Below, piece after piece: positions 44,811 to 54,188 of a stretch of 64,000 nt of DNA (its first letter is position 1; each line of letters begins with the position of its first letter). Source of the stretch: Melioribacteraceae bacterium (GTDB lineage Bacteria; Bacteroidota; Ignavibacteria; Ignavibacteriales; Melioribacteraceae); NCBI GenBank assembly GCA_019638015.1, contig JAHBUP010000001.1:2512424-2576423 (forward strand), given 5' to 3'. A program made the position numbers and the translations under genes. The notes beneath the pieces were generated by a model that was not told where the DNA came from, did no database searches, and worked only from the letters and a program-made list of their open reading frames with translations.

Positions 44811-46640
44811 TTATTGATTAATTTGTTGTTTTTCTGCTAATCTAGCATTTTTTTTATCGAGTTCGGTTAGGTATTTTTTTCTTAATCGAATATTTTGTGG
44901 AGTAACCTCAACATATTCATCCTCATTAATCCATTCAATAGCCATTTCTAAAGTTAAAATTCTAGCCGGTTCAAGTCTAATAGCTTCATCCGCACCCGAA
45001 GCGCGCATATTTGTTAACTGCTTGGTTTTGCAAACATTAACCTTCATATCATTGTCGCGTGAGTTTTCCCCAACAATCATTCCTTCATAAACTTTGGTTT
45101 GAGGTTCAATAAAAAACACCGATCGTTCCTGCAGTTTATACATAGCGTAAGCCGAAGCAATTCCCTCTTCTTGAGAATATAAAGCTCCTCTTGTCCTTCC
45201 GGGAATTTCTCCCTTAAAGGGTTCATACCCATGAAAGTTGTGATGTAAAATACCGGTACCGCGGGTGTCAGTCATAAATTCCGATCTATACCCAATTAAG
45301 CCTCGTGCGGGGATCAAAAACTCGAGTCTTGTATTTTCATTAAAGGTGATCATATTTTTCATTTCACCTTTTCGTTTACCTAATTTTTCAATTACAACTC
45401 CAATATATTCTTCAGGCACATCAATAATTACATGCTCATAGGGCTCGCACAAAACATCTAAAATCTTTTTCATAATTACTTGAGGTTTGCTCAATTGTAA
45501 TTCATAACCTTCACGTCTCATATTTTCTATTAAGATCGCAAGATGCAACTCTCCTCTGCCGCTTACTCTGAACATATCAGGAGAATCTGTCATTTCAACT
45601 TTTAAACTCACATTGGTTTTAAGTTCTTTTGAGAGGCGTTCGCTTAAATTTCTAGTTGTAACATATTTTCCCTCTAATCCGGCAAAAGGAGAATTATTAA
45701 CTATAAAATTCATTGTCAATGTGGGCTCATCAATAGCAACAAATGGAAGCGGTTCTATATTGCTTGGATTACAAACTGTATCTCCAATATCTACATCTTC
45801 CAAACCGGCAAATGCACCAATATCACCTGCAGTAATTTCATCAACTTCCACTCTTTTAATATTATCGAATGTATAAAGTTTTGAAATCTTTGAAGAAATA
45901 CTTTCCCCATTCTTTGTAACAAGTACAATCGGGTCCCCATTTTTAAGAGTACCAGAATGAACTCTGCCAATACCAATTCTTCCTAAATAATCATTATAAT
46001 CAATTGATGAAACCAGCATTCTGAAAGGTTTATCTGTTTCAGCTTCCGGAGCCGGAACGTTTTTTAAGATGGTATCAAGAAGAGGTACTAAGTTATTCGA
46101 TTCATCCTCTAAATTATATTTTGCTATTCCCTCTTTAGCAATCGCGAATACATATGGGAAATCAAGTTGTTCCTCTGCGGCGCCTAAACTTACGAATAAA
46201 TCAAAAACCTCATTTAATACTTGATGCGACCTAGCGTCTTTTCTATCAATTTTGTTTATAACAACAATTGGTTTTAACCCAAGATCCAATGATTTTTTTA
46301 ACACAAACTTTGTTTGAGGAAGAGGACCTTCAGCCGCGTCAACCAATAAAAGCACTCCATTAACCATTCTTAATGTTCTCTCAACTTCGCCTCCAAAATC
46401 GGCGTGGCCTGGGGTATCGACAATATTAATCTTTACATCATTGTATTTGATACTGCAGTTTTTTGCGAGAATAGTGATTCCTCTTTCTTTTTCAATTTGA
46501 TTGGAATCCATAACTCTCTTTTCAACTTGTTGATTTGCGCGCCAAGCACCAGTTTGCTTAAGCATATAATCTACTAATGTAGTTTTACCATGATCAACGT
46601 GAGCAATAATACCAATATTTCTGATTTTATCTATTTTCAA
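44811..46640 (-). CDS. typA: TypA/BipA ribosome-associated GTPase
   Basis: A 609-residue translational GTPase of the EF-G group that acts on the ribosome under stress and low temperature. G motifs: AHVDHGKTTLVDYML (G1), RGITI (G2), DTPGHADFGGEV (G3), NKIDR (G4). Domains II-V and the BipA C-terminal domain follow, with RGRGELHLAILIENMRREGYELQLSKPQV and RGLIGYRSEFMTDTRG. Gap of 11 bases from the ychF-like gene and 10 to pepD, so one operon. Confidence 0.96.
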   Translation of the reverse strand: MKIDKIRNIGIIAHVDHGKTTLVDYMLKQTGAWRANQQVEKRVMDSNQIEKERGITILAKNCSIKYNDVKINIVDTPGHADFGGEVERTLRMVNGVLLLVDAAEGPLPQTKFVLKKSLDLGLKPIVVINKIDRKDARSHQVLNEVFDLFVSLGAAEEQLDFPYVFAIAKEGIAKYNLEDESNNLVPLLDTILKNVPAPEAETDKPFRMLVSSIDYNDYLGRIGIGRVHSGTLKNGDPIVLVTKNGESISSKISKLYTFDNIKRVEVDEITAGDIGAFAGLEDVDIGDTVCNPSNIEPLPFVAIDEPTLTMNFIVNNSPFAGLEGKYVTTRNLSERLSKELKTNVSLKVEMTDSPDMFRVSGRGELHLAILIENMRREGYELQLSKPQVIMKKILDVLCEPYEHVIIDVPEEYIGVVIEKLGKRKGEMKNMITFNENTRLEFLIPARGLIGYRSEFMTDTRGTGILHHNFHGYEPFKGEIPGRTRGALYSQEEGIASAYAMYKLQERSVFFIEPQTKVYEGMIVGENSRDNDMKVNVCKTKQLTNMRASGADEAIRLEPARILTLEMAIEWINEDEYVEVTPQNIRLRKKYLTELDKKNARLAEKQQINQ

Positions 46641-46651
46641 AATAATTTCCT

Positions 46652-47731
46652 TTAATTATGTCTAATATTTAAAATGTCCCCATCTTTAACGATGTATTCT
46701 TTACCCTCAAGCCGCCATACTCCAGCATCTTTGCATTTACTAAATGAACCATGATTAATAAAATCATCATAACCAACAACCTCAGCTCTGATAAAACGGT
46801 TGAAAAAATCGGTGTGAATTACTCCTGCCGATTGTTGTGCTGTATAATTCTTTTTAATTGTCCACGCCCTGCATTCATCCTCTCCAACCGTAAAGAATGA
46901 GTGAAGTCCAAGAAGTTCATAAGATGTTCTAAGTATTTTCGAGAGTGCGGATTCTTTTATTCCGTAATCACTCATAAATGCAGTTCTATCTTCTTCCCCC
47001 ATTTTTGATAACTCAAGCTCAATTTTGGCGAAGAATGGAATAATTGCCGCATCGATTTTGTGAATTAATGGCATTATCTCTTTTAATTTCTCATCAACTC
47101 CAGAAATAGAATTTTCATCAAGATTGAGAGCAATTCCTAATTTCTTTATAGTTAACAATTGATACCCCGAAAGAAGCTTGGTTTCGTTTTCATCGAGAGG
47201 TAATGATCTTAGCGGTAGTTCTTTTTCACAATGAGCATAACATTTTTCAAGTAGTGGCAATTCCCTCTTTAATTTTTCATCCTTAGATTTTAGTACATCT
47301 TTACGAATTTTTTCCAATCTGTTTTCTAAAAATGCAAGATCCGACAGTAGAAATTCGGTCTCAAGGAATTCAATATCTCTCTTAGGATCAATACTGTTCA
47401 TAGGATGCATCACCGAATCATCCTCGAAGGCGCGAATCACATAAAACAGCGCATCATTATTGCGCACGCTATTTAAAAATGCCGAGGTAATTTTAACTTT
47501 ATTATCATCCGACATTCTTAATCCTGGGAAATCAAATACCTCTATAGTGGCGTTGACTTGTTTTTTAGGATTAAATATTGATGAAAGCCGGTCTAATCTA
47601 TCATCGGGTACTTTAACAACTTCAATAACTGCCTGGTCCAATGAGCCGGAAGAATTACTGTGGTTTTCAGAAAGTGTTTCAAATAATGTTGATTTGCCCG
47701 AAAACTGCAATCCAACTAATCCAATCTGCAT
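46652..47731 (-). CDS. Divergent YchF-like (DUF933) GTPase/ATPase
   Basis: A 359-residue protein. The P-loop is GLVGLQFSGKST rather than GLPNVGKST. The switch II region FDFPGLRMSDDNKVKITSAFL lacks the conserved GEGLGNQFL of true YchF, and the NxxE specificity motif appears as ALNLDE. The C-terminal DUF933/TGS domain is well conserved: GVIHTDFFNRFIRAEVVGYDDFINHG and WRLEGKEYIVKDGDILNIR. It therefore belongs to a divergent YchF subfamily. Nucleotide preference (ATP in YchF) is inferred. First gene of a likely operon with typA and pepD. Confidence 0.8.
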   Translation of the reverse strand: MQIGLVGLQFSGKSTLFETLSENHSNSSGSLDQAVIEVVKVPDDRLDRLSSIFNPKKQVNATIEVFDFPGLRMSDDNKVKITSAFLNSVRNNDALFYVIRAFEDDSVMHPMNSIDPKRDIEFLETEFLLSDLAFLENRLEKIRKDVLKSKDEKLKRELPLLEKCYAHCEKELPLRSLPLDENETKLLSGYQLLTIKKLGIALNLDENSISGVDEKLKEIMPLIHKIDAAIIPFFAKIELELSKMGEEDRTAFMSDYGIKESALSKILRTSYELLGLHSFFTVGEDECRAWTIKKNYTAQQSAGVIHTDFFNRFIRAEVVGYDDFINHGSFSKCKDAGVWRLEGKEYIVKDGDILNIRHN

Positions 47732-47830
47732 ATATTCTCTCTTAATTAATTACGAACTGAAATTTAGCAGCCAAATATAACCAATTATGGGTAATTAACC
47801 CTTAAAATAAGGGGTACTAAATTTGTGAAT

Positions 47831-48118
47831 TTAGGATACTATTTGAGTATGAAGTGAAATTTCTTCAAGAATGGAGGTAACTTTTAAACAAATATTGAGT
47901 TCACCGCTAAATACTACCGATTTGCCCTTGACATGTGTTTCAAATGCATAGCCGCGCGCTTCCTGATATGAACAATTAATTGCCTTCATTAACTGATTTA
48001 TAACCTCGTCGAAAGAATGAAATTCATCATTATAAAGAATAACCTTATAAGGAAGACCGATTGTTGTTTCGTCAAGCACTTCCTCTTCATTATATTCTTT
48101 TGGTTTTAGATCACTCAT
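47831..48118 (-). CDS. clpS: ATP-dependent Clp protease adaptor ClpS
   Basis: A 95-residue adaptor that brings N-degron substrates to ClpAP/ClpCP. Motifs: PYKVILYNDEFHSFDEVINQLMKAINCSYQEA, with the NDE/D pocket for N-terminal residues, and AFETHVKGKSVVFSG, where the usual AxxVDxxGxA pattern is modified. The N-terminal extension (SDLKPKEYNEEEVLDETTIG) is short and acidic as in other ClpS. It is transcribed divergently from etfB. Confidence 0.88.
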   Translation of the reverse strand: MSDLKPKEYNEEEVLDETTIGLPYKVILYNDEFHSFDEVINQLMKAINCSYQEARGYAFETHVKGKSVVFSGELNICLKVTSILEEISLHTQIVS

Positions 48119-48177
48119 ATAATTTTGTTTATTTAATAGGCAAATTATAAAATTGCGTCAAAAAAATAAATTTTATT

Positions 48178-48185
48178 TATATTTG
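48178..48185 (+). promoter_or_regulatory. Bacteroidota-type -7 element and strong RBS upstream of etfB
   Basis: TATATTTG matches TAnnTTTG. The etfB start at 48239 is preceded by a perfect AGGAGG (48229-48234) with a 4-base gap, showing that Shine-Dalgarno initiation is used. A TTG at 48153-48155 lies near the -33 distance. Confidence 0.4.
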
Positions 48186-48238
48186 GTTTGCAAAAGAGTT
48201 AATGAATAACTAATAATGTTTCGAAAATAGGAGGTTTA

Positions 48239-48985
48239 ATGAAAATAGCGGTGTGTGTAAGCCACGTTCCCGATACCGCCACAAAAATTAATATTGGAAG
48301 CGATGGTAAATCGATTGATCAAGCAGGAGTAACTTATATCATAAATCCTTATGATGAGTTTGCAATAGAAGAAGCCCTTAAAACAAAAGAAAAAATTGGC
48401 GCCGAAACTGTAGCAATTTCTCTTGGCGGCGAGAGTAATAAAGAAACATTAAGAAAAGCTTTGGCAATGGGAATTGATAACGCGGTTTTGCTAAAGGATG
48501 ATTCCTACCGCGATTCTGTTTCAGTAGCAAAGGCATTAGCTGAAGAGATAAAAAATCAGAATGCTGAGCTTGTATTTTTTGGTAAACAATCTGTTGATTT
48601 TGACCATTCTATCGTAGGACAGTTAACTTCTGAAATTTTAGGCTATAATTCAGTCACAGTTGCAGTTAGTTTTTCTCTCGATGGAAATAAGATTATTTGT
48701 GACAGGGAAATTGAAGGAGGTAAAGAGGTAGTAGAGACTGCTCTTCCTGCAATAGTAACGTGCCAAAAGGGATTGAACGAACCTAGATACGCATCATTAA
48801 AAGGAATTATGGCCGCTAAGAAAAAAGTGATCGAGGAAAAAATTCCGGCTCCGGTGGAAAATACAGTTGAAGTTGTTTCACTTAAAAAACCGGCTCCAAA
48901 AAAAGCTGGTTTAATTGTGGGTACCGATTCTTCAGCTGTCCCAGAATTGGTGCGATTATTAAGAGAAGAAGCTAAGGTTATATAG
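48239..48985 (+). CDS. etfB: Electron transfer flavoprotein, beta subunit
   Basis: A 248-residue subunit of the EtfAB heterodimer, which carries electrons from acyl-CoA and other dehydrogenases using FAD. It starts MKIAVCVSHVPDT and shows GVTYIINPYDEFAIEEAL, AISLGGESNKETLRKALAMGIDNAVLL, and DREIEGGKEVVETALPAIVTCQKGLNEPRYASLKGIMAAKKK. The latter is the EtfB-type recognition-loop region. It is followed by etfA with a short 7-base gap. No bifurcating-ETF partner genes (dehydrogenase, ferredoxin-linked) adjoin, so the electron donor is open. Confidence 0.95.
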   Translation: MKIAVCVSHVPDTATKINIGSDGKSIDQAGVTYIINPYDEFAIEEALKTKEKIGAETVAISLGGESNKETLRKALAMGIDNAVLLKDDSYRDSVSVAKALAEEIKNQNAELVFFGKQSVDFDHSIVGQLTSEILGYNSVTVAVSFSLDGNKIICDREIEGGKEVVETALPAIVTCQKGLNEPRYASLKGIMAAKKKVIEEKIPAPVENTVEVVSLKKPAPKKAGLIVGTDSSAVPELVRLLREEAKVI

Positions 48986-48992
48986 GTGAAAA

Positions 48993-49964
48993 ATGGCAAA
49001 TAAAATTTTAGTATACATCGAACAAAGAAATGGGCAAATTAAAAAATCATCACTCGAAGCTGCCCGCACTGCCTCGTTATTATCGGCAAAATTAAGTATT
49101 GAGGCAGAAGCTGTTATTGTTGGTAATGCTGTATCAAACCCCGAATTAATTGGTGGATATGGTATTTCTAAGGTAAAAATATTTTCTAATCCACAACTCG
49201 AGAATTATTCTTCGTCAGCATATTCAGTTTTAGTTGGTGAATATGCCGCAAAAATAAATGCCGATATAATTCTATTTTCTAATACTGCGCTAGGCAAAGA
49301 TTTGGCACCGAGAGTTGCGGTAAAATTAAATGCGGGTATCGCAGCCGATTGTACCGAATTGAATTTTGAGAATAATGAATACAAAGCAATACGTCCCATT
49401 TTTGCTGGAAAAGCTCTCGCTGAAGTTAAAATTAATTCAGATGTAAAAGTATTTGTTCTTCGTCCCAATGTTTTTCCCGCTGGTGATAATTCGGGAGAAT
49501 TAGCTGATGTTTCTATCGAAAATGTGGAATCACCCGATCTAAGAGTAAAAGTTATTGACTTGAAAAAAGCAGAGGGGAAATTAGATGTTGCCGAAGCTAA
49601 TATTATTGTTTCAGGGGGAAGAGGAATGAAAGGCGCGGAACATTTTCATTTGGTTGAAGAATTAGCTGAAGCTATTGGTGATGCTGCTTGCGGAGCATCC
49701 CGCGCAGTTGTAGATGCAGGTTGGAGACCTCATGGAGAGCAGGTTGGACAGACAGGAAAAACTGTTTCTCCAAATTTATATATTGCTCTCGGTATATCTG
49801 GTGCAATCCAGCATCTTGCTGGGATGCGTTCCTCTAAATATATTGTAGCAATAAATAAGGATAAGGATGCTCCAATTTTTCAAGCGGCAGATTATGGTAT
49901 AGTTGGTGATGTTTTCGAAGTTGTACCAGTTCTTATTGAAGAAATCAAAAAACTTAAGGCATAG
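48993..49964 (+). CDS. etfA: Electron transfer flavoprotein, alpha subunit
   Basis: A 323-residue FAD-binding subunit. The C-terminal domain carries IIVSGGRGMKGAEHFHLVEELAEAIGDAACGASRAVVDAGW, QVGQTGKTVSPNLYIALGISGAIQHLAGMRSSKYIVAINKDKDAPIFQAADYGIVGDVFEVVP. These are the classical FAD-binding motifs of EtfA. The N-terminal domain is divergent, as usual. It lies seven bases after etfB and four bases before the bifunctional nuclease start, so the three genes form one operon. Confidence 0.95.
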   Translation: MANKILVYIEQRNGQIKKSSLEAARTASLLSAKLSIEAEAVIVGNAVSNPELIGGYGISKVKIFSNPQLENYSSSAYSVLVGEYAAKINADIILFSNTALGKDLAPRVAVKLNAGIAADCTELNFENNEYKAIRPIFAGKALAEVKINSDVKVFVLRPNVFPAGDNSGELADVSIENVESPDLRVKVIDLKKAEGKLDVAEANIIVSGGRGMKGAEHFHLVEELAEAIGDAACGASRAVVDAGWRPHGEQVGQTGKTVSPNLYIALGISGAIQHLAGMRSSKYIVAINKDKDAPIFQAADYGIVGDVFEVVPVLIEEIKKLKA

Positions 49965-49968
49965 ATTA

Positions 49969-50571
49969 TTGGAAAAGATTCAAGTTGAGATTTTAGGGTT
50001 ATCGGCTAGCCCATCAGCCGGCGGGGCATATGCATTATTGCTAAAAGAAATTTATGGAGTCCGCCGGCTCCCTATTATAATTGGATCATTCGAAGCCCAG
50101 GCTATTGCTTTGGAAATTGAAGGGATAAAACCACCAAGACCTTTAACCCATGATTTACTAAAAAGTATTATTGATAATCTGGGCGGTACAGTCACCGAAA
50201 TAATAATTGATGAATTGCGTGATAACACATTCTATGCAAAAATTAAACTTGAGATATCCAGTTTAAGTAATGAAATTGATTCAAGACCTAGTGATGCAAT
50301 TGCTCTTGCTGTACGCACTGGCGCCCCTCTTTATGTTGCTGATGATGTAATGAATATGGCATCATTTGAGCCATCGGCAGATGAACCATCTGAGTATGAT
50401 GAACCAAAGGGAGAAATTGAAACTGAACAAAAATCGGCAAAAATAAATAACTCTGAATCGAAGTTAGCCCAATTGCAAAATTTATTGAGAGAAGCGTTAG
50501 AGAAAGAAGATTATGAAAGGGCGGCTAAACTTAGAGATGAGATTAACAAAATCAACGGTTTAACTAATTAA
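49969..50571 (+). CDS. Bifunctional nuclease (DUF151) with C-terminal UVR motif
   Basis: About 200 residues: EKIQVEILGLSASPSAGGAYALLLKEIYG is the start of a DUF151/bifunctional-nuclease domain, with RRLPIIIGSFEAQAIALEIEG and the SRPSDAIALAVRTGAPLYVADDVM signature. An acidic linker leads to a UVR (UvrB/UvrC-type) helix pair, AQLQNLLREALEKEDYERAAKLRDEINKI. In plants and Mycobacterium the domain has RNase/DNase activity. I choose TTG 49969 because the longer frame (from 49903) would overlap etfA by 62 bases and add non-homologous residues. It overlaps the convergent DUF2851 gene by eight bases. Confidence 0.82.
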   Translation: MEKIQVEILGLSASPSAGGAYALLLKEIYGVRRLPIIIGSFEAQAIALEIEGIKPPRPLTHDLLKSIIDNLGGTVTEIIIDELRDNTFYAKIKLEISSLSNEIDSRPSDAIALAVRTGAPLYVADDVMNMASFEPSADEPSEYDEPKGEIETEQKSAKINNSESKLAQLQNLLREALEKEDYERAAKLRDEINKINGLTN

Positions 50572-52045
50572 ACACATATCCCCCAATTTCACATTCGAGA
50601 CATTTATTTTTTGAGCAGAAATTGCGAAATAGCTCTATCATCCCCTGAGCATAAATTGTTTTCTTTGAATACTCTTCAAGCATCAATCCTTTCGATACAT
50701 CAATAATTATTTGATTATCAGATTTTTGCTCAAATACTTGATACATCTTCAATATTTTTTTAGAGAGTGCCGGTTTGCCGAAAATTTCGAAATAAACAGA
50801 AAAGAAAGGAAGAATTACATTAACAAGAATTTCATCTGCTCTGGAAGCTCCTACAAAATATTTAATTTCAACATTAGCCGGTTGATCAAATACAAAATGA
50901 TTTCTCCAGAATCCCTCGCCCCTAATTATTAAAACCGATCTGAGTGAATTAATTAGAACCGTTAAATTGTGAATCTCCGTAATTTTTTTTGCGAATGTTC
51001 CAATTAAATTCTCATGAAGCAAGGCTTTTATAAACCTCGCCCCTCCAGCAATTCTTATTGTAGGAAAGTTTTGAGGGCGAAGTCGGAAAAAATTCCACTC
51101 CGCTTCATCCATAAAATCATTATCATAATAACTTTTAATACTATTCCAGTTGATACTTAGAGATTCAGAATATGATTTTGTAGCGATTTCTGTTAATGTA
51201 TCTTCTTTCTGTATTAGACCAGCAATATTAAATAGAGCCGCTTCATATTTTTGGATAAGAATACCATCAGGCTCAATTTTTTTAAGAAACTGTATGTTGG
51301 CACGGTGAGCCAGATTTATCATCTGCGACTTATTTTTTGAATAGCCGAGTGCTTCAAAAATAAGCTCATGCAGCACTTGAAGCCAGATTTCTTTATTATC
51401 AAAATCGGCAGACGAAAATTTCCTTTCATGAAATTTTTCTGTCAGATCATATCTTATTATTGGTTCATTAATTTTCAGTTCATCCAGAAATTTTAATTCT
51501 TTCAATCGATCAAAGACACGATTACATTTCTTCTCAAATCTTTCAATACCGAGTTTCTCAAGAAATTTCAGTTTATTCTCTTGTGGGCAAACTTGAAGCA
51601 AACTAGTACACTTTAGATGTGAATTTGGATGCTCATTCAACTTTTCCAGTTCATTTTTCAAATTATCGAGATGAGATTCATCTATAAATGTTTTAAGTGG
51701 AATCGAGGGTATTTTTCTCCCATCTCTAGTGTAAACGAAAGCATAATGATTTTTATTAAAAAGAGTTGCGTGCAGAATTACTTTGTTGTATTTGTTGTCA
51801 ATGTTATGACCATGAGATTTCCAATCGGAATAATCGGTATCAATCTCAATATCCCCGACAAATGTAAAATTGCCTATTCTAATTCGAGCGTTTTTAAAAT
51901 CGGGGCCGGAAGTAGAATCATTCTCAGTACCGGTGTCAAGTACCTCAACATCATCCCCATTTAATGTTTTCAGATGATTTTTATAATTCTGTTTTTTCCA
52001 AACTTCGTACAAAACAGTCTCAGCAACTTTACTTTCTTTATGCAT
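50564..52045 (-). CDS. DUF2851 family protein
   Basis: A 493-residue cytosolic protein of a Bacteroidota-conserved family of unknown function. It starts KVAETVLYEVWKKQNYKNHLKTLNGDDVEVLDTGTENDSTSGPDFKNARIRIG, with GDIEIDTDYSDWKSHGHNIDNKYNKVILHATLFN. This stretch has nuclease-like D..E..D.H spacing, but catalytic residues are not assigned. A Cys-rich end (FRNFCSKNKCLECEIGGYVF) may bind a metal. It is convergent with and overlaps the bifunctional nuclease gene. Its own start follows a terminator-like hairpin, so it is probably a single-gene transcript. Confidence 0.75.
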   Translation of the reverse strand: MHKESKVAETVLYEVWKKQNYKNHLKTLNGDDVEVLDTGTENDSTSGPDFKNARIRIGNFTFVGDIEIDTDYSDWKSHGHNIDNKYNKVILHATLFNKNHYAFVYTRDGRKIPSIPLKTFIDESHLDNLKNELEKLNEHPNSHLKCTSLLQVCPQENKLKFLEKLGIERFEKKCNRVFDRLKELKFLDELKINEPIIRYDLTEKFHERKFSSADFDNKEIWLQVLHELIFEALGYSKNKSQMINLAHRANIQFLKKIEPDGILIQKYEAALFNIAGLIQKEDTLTEIATKSYSESLSINWNSIKSYYDNDFMDEAEWNFFRLRPQNFPTIRIAGGARFIKALLHENLIGTFAKKITEIHNLTVLINSLRSVLIIRGEGFWRNHFVFDQPANVEIKYFVGASRADEILVNVILPFFSVYFEIFGKPALSKKILKMYQVFEQKSDNQIIIDVSKGLMLEEYSKKTIYAQGMIELFRNFCSKNKCLECEIGGYVFN

Positions 52046-52078
52046 TTATTAACCGTTTTAATTTACGATCCAAATAAC

Positions 52079-52098
52079 AAAAGAGTCGAAGCTCTTTT
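52079..52098. terminator. Terminator at the end of the cell-shape/nucleotide operon
   Basis: AAAAGAG (52079-52085) and CTCTTTT (52092-52098) form a 7-bp stem with a six-base loop. T-runs flank it on both sides, so it can end pyrF-side transcription and separate it from DUF2851. Confidence 0.55.
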
Positions 52099-52140
52099 TT
52101 AATTTAACATAATCGAAATTAAAATGCTAAATATTTTTAA

Positions 52141-52953
52141 TCAGCAATATTTATTTACTACGGAATTATAATCGGCCAAAACAGACAAAGCTGAGGAGGC
52201 AAAGTTTTCGGAAGAATCAGTATACAGAAGTGCTCTACTTACATTCACTAAAAAATTTCTCTTATTATTTTTTTTAAATATGGAAGAAACATCTTCCAGA
52301 CTTCCCCCCTGTGCCCCAACTCCAGGCAGCAGAATAGGCATATCCTCAAAACTATTTATGTTTTCTTCGAGTTCACTTTTGTTGGTCGCACCAAATACTA
52401 ATCCGCAATTACTATTTTTATTCCAACCATTAGTTTTTTCAATTACATGTTGAAATAGAAATTTCCCATCATTCACAATTAATTTTTCAAAATCAGCATT
52501 GCCGGGATTGGATGTTAATGCAAGTATAAAATTAAGCTTATCAGTGTATTCTAAAAACGGAGAGAGTGAATCAAAACCCATATATGGGTGGAGAGTAATT
52601 GAATCAAAATTAAAATGATCAAAAACCGATTGAGCATACATTTGTGATGTATTGCCAATATCTCCCCTTTTAGCATCCGCAATGGTGAGTACCGAGTTTG
52701 GTATTTTCTTTAAAGTGTTCTCAATAATCTCAAATCCTCTGGCGCCATATTTCTCATAAAAAGCAAAATTAATTTTGAATGCGCATGTAAAATCTTTAGT
52801 TGCTTCGATGATCTGCTCGTTGAAAACTAATACAGGATTATCATATTTAAGTAAGTGTTTGGGGATTTTATTTACATCGGTATCTAACCCAACACAAATA
52901 TGAAAACCATCAGCTATTCTATTTTTTAGTTTTGAAAGTGCGTTCAATTTCAT
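52141..52953 (-). CDS. pyrF: Orotidine 5'-phosphate decarboxylase (type 2)
   Basis: A 270-residue enzyme for the last step of UMP synthesis. The catalytic segment is VLTIADAKRGDIGNTSQMYAQSVFDHF, with Asp/Lys/Asp residues. Further motifs are FHICVGLDTDVNKIP, FKINFAFYEKYGARGFEIIENTL, VFGATNKSELEENI and ILLPGVGAQGG. It lies five bases after rodA, and is the last gene of the ten-gene cluster starting at pyrG. Confidence 0.94.
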   Translation of the reverse strand: MKLNALSKLKNRIADGFHICVGLDTDVNKIPKHLLKYDNPVLVFNEQIIEATKDFTCAFKINFAFYEKYGARGFEIIENTLKKIPNSVLTIADAKRGDIGNTSQMYAQSVFDHFNFDSITLHPYMGFDSLSPFLEYTDKLNFILALTSNPGNADFEKLIVNDGKFLFQHVIEKTNGWNKNSNCGLVFGATNKSELEENINSFEDMPILLPGVGAQGGSLEDVSSIFKKNNKRNFLVNVSRALLYTDSSENFASSALSVLADYNSVVNKYC

Positions 52954-52958
52954 ATTCC

Positions 52959-54188
52959 TTATGTATGATCTTTTCTATTGCGATAAATATTTAAAACAAT
53001 CCCTATCATAGCCATGTTAATCATCAATGAGCTACCCCCATAACTTAAGAAAGGAAGAGGGAGACCAACAACCGGAGTAATTCCTAAATTCATTCCAATA
53101 TTGATCGCAAAATGTGCAAATAAAGTTGCGTTAATGCCCACCACCACTAAAACGCTAAACTTGCTTTTAGCTATCGAGCTTAGTTTCAATAACCTTAAAA
53201 ATATTATTAGAAAAAGTGTGATAACAAGCATGCTTCCAATAAAACCAAACTCTTCACCCACCACGCAGTAAATAAAATCTGTCCATTGTTCAGGTATAAA
53301 TCGGAGCTGAGTCTGGTTGCCTTGAAGATAACCTTTTCCAAATAAGCCACCTGAACCAATCGCGACTTTTGCTTGCAATGCGTTATATCCTGAACCAAGA
53401 GGATCGGCAGATGGATCTAAAAATGATTCAATTCGTTTTTGCTGATGTGGCTTGAGTATCTTAAAAATAAAATCGAAAAAGAATCCTGCAGATAGATTCA
53501 TTATAAATACAGTAATACTATTGAACAAATCTTTCTTAAAGAAAAAGAGTGCGGCTGTAATCAATAGCATCGCGGCTATAAAAGGAAGTGTTCCGAACAA
53601 TGATGCAAAGATTACAACCCCAGGAGAGAGCACAACAAACAAACCAAATAAGCTTATTCCGCTCCAAAATATTAACGACATTGTAATAAGAATAAATACA
53701 ATTGAAGTCCCCATATCAGGTTGAAGCAAAATAAATATTATCGGCACGAATCCAATACCAAGCGCAAATAAAATATCTTGAAACCTGTTTACATCGCGGT
53801 TAGTTTTTGTAAGCCAGTCCGATAAAAAAAGAATTGTCCCTAGTTTTGCAAGTTCAGATGGTTGGAATCCATATGAACCGACACCAAACCAGCTTTTCGC
53901 GCCATAAACCGTTTTTCCCACAACAAGAACGGCAATTAAAAACAGAAGTGAAATAGCATAAGTAGATGATGACAGAGATTTAAAAGTTTGGTGGGGTAAA
54001 TAATAAATTATACCAAAAACAAATAAAGAAATAGCAGCGAACAATAGTTGTTTTTCAAAATTACCACTTGCTGTTGGATGATTCACGGTAGCACTATAAA
54101 TTGCAAAGAGTCCAATAACAATTAATCCCACTACTGGTAAGAAAATGGCGAAGTCAAACTTATCCTGTGGTTTATAATTAATTTGCAA
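52959..54188 (-). CDS. rodA: Rod shape-determining glycosyltransferase RodA
   Basis: A 409-residue SEDS-family peptidoglycan polymerase with about ten membrane helices. Motifs: [39 protein letters not shown], the long central loop with [52 protein letters not shown], and [27 protein letters not shown]. It overlaps the PBP2 gene by 11 bases and works with it in the elongasome. Confidence 0.95.
   Translation of the reverse strand: MQINYKPQDKFDFAIFLPVVGLIVIGLFAIYSATVNHPTASGNFEKQLLFAAISLFVFGIIYYLPHQTFKSLSSSTYAISLLFLIAVLVVGKTVYGAKSWFGVGSYGFQPSELAKLGTILFLSDWLTKTNRDVNRFQDILFALGIGFVPIIFILLQPDMGTSIVFILITMSLIFWSGISLFGLFVVLSPGVVIFASLFGTLPFIAAMLLITAALFFFKKDLFNSITVFIMNLSAGFFFDFIFKILKPHQQKRIESFLDPSADPLGSGYNALQAKVAIGSGGLFGKGYLQGNQTQLRFIPEQWTDFIYCVVGEEFGFIGSMLVITLFLIIFLRLLKLSSIAKSKFSVLVVVGINATLFAHFAINIGMNLGITPVVGLPLPFLSYGGSSLMINMAMIGIVLNIYRNRKDHT

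Noticed and set aside
48239..49964. Electron-bifurcating ETF (FixAB type)
   Set aside because: No fixC/fixX-like, acyl-CoA dehydrogenase or ferredoxin gene adjoins, so bifurcation cannot be claimed from this window.
49903..49968. Longer start for the bifunctional nuclease
   Set aside because: It would overlap etfA by 62 bases, and the extra residues do not belong to the DUF151 domain.
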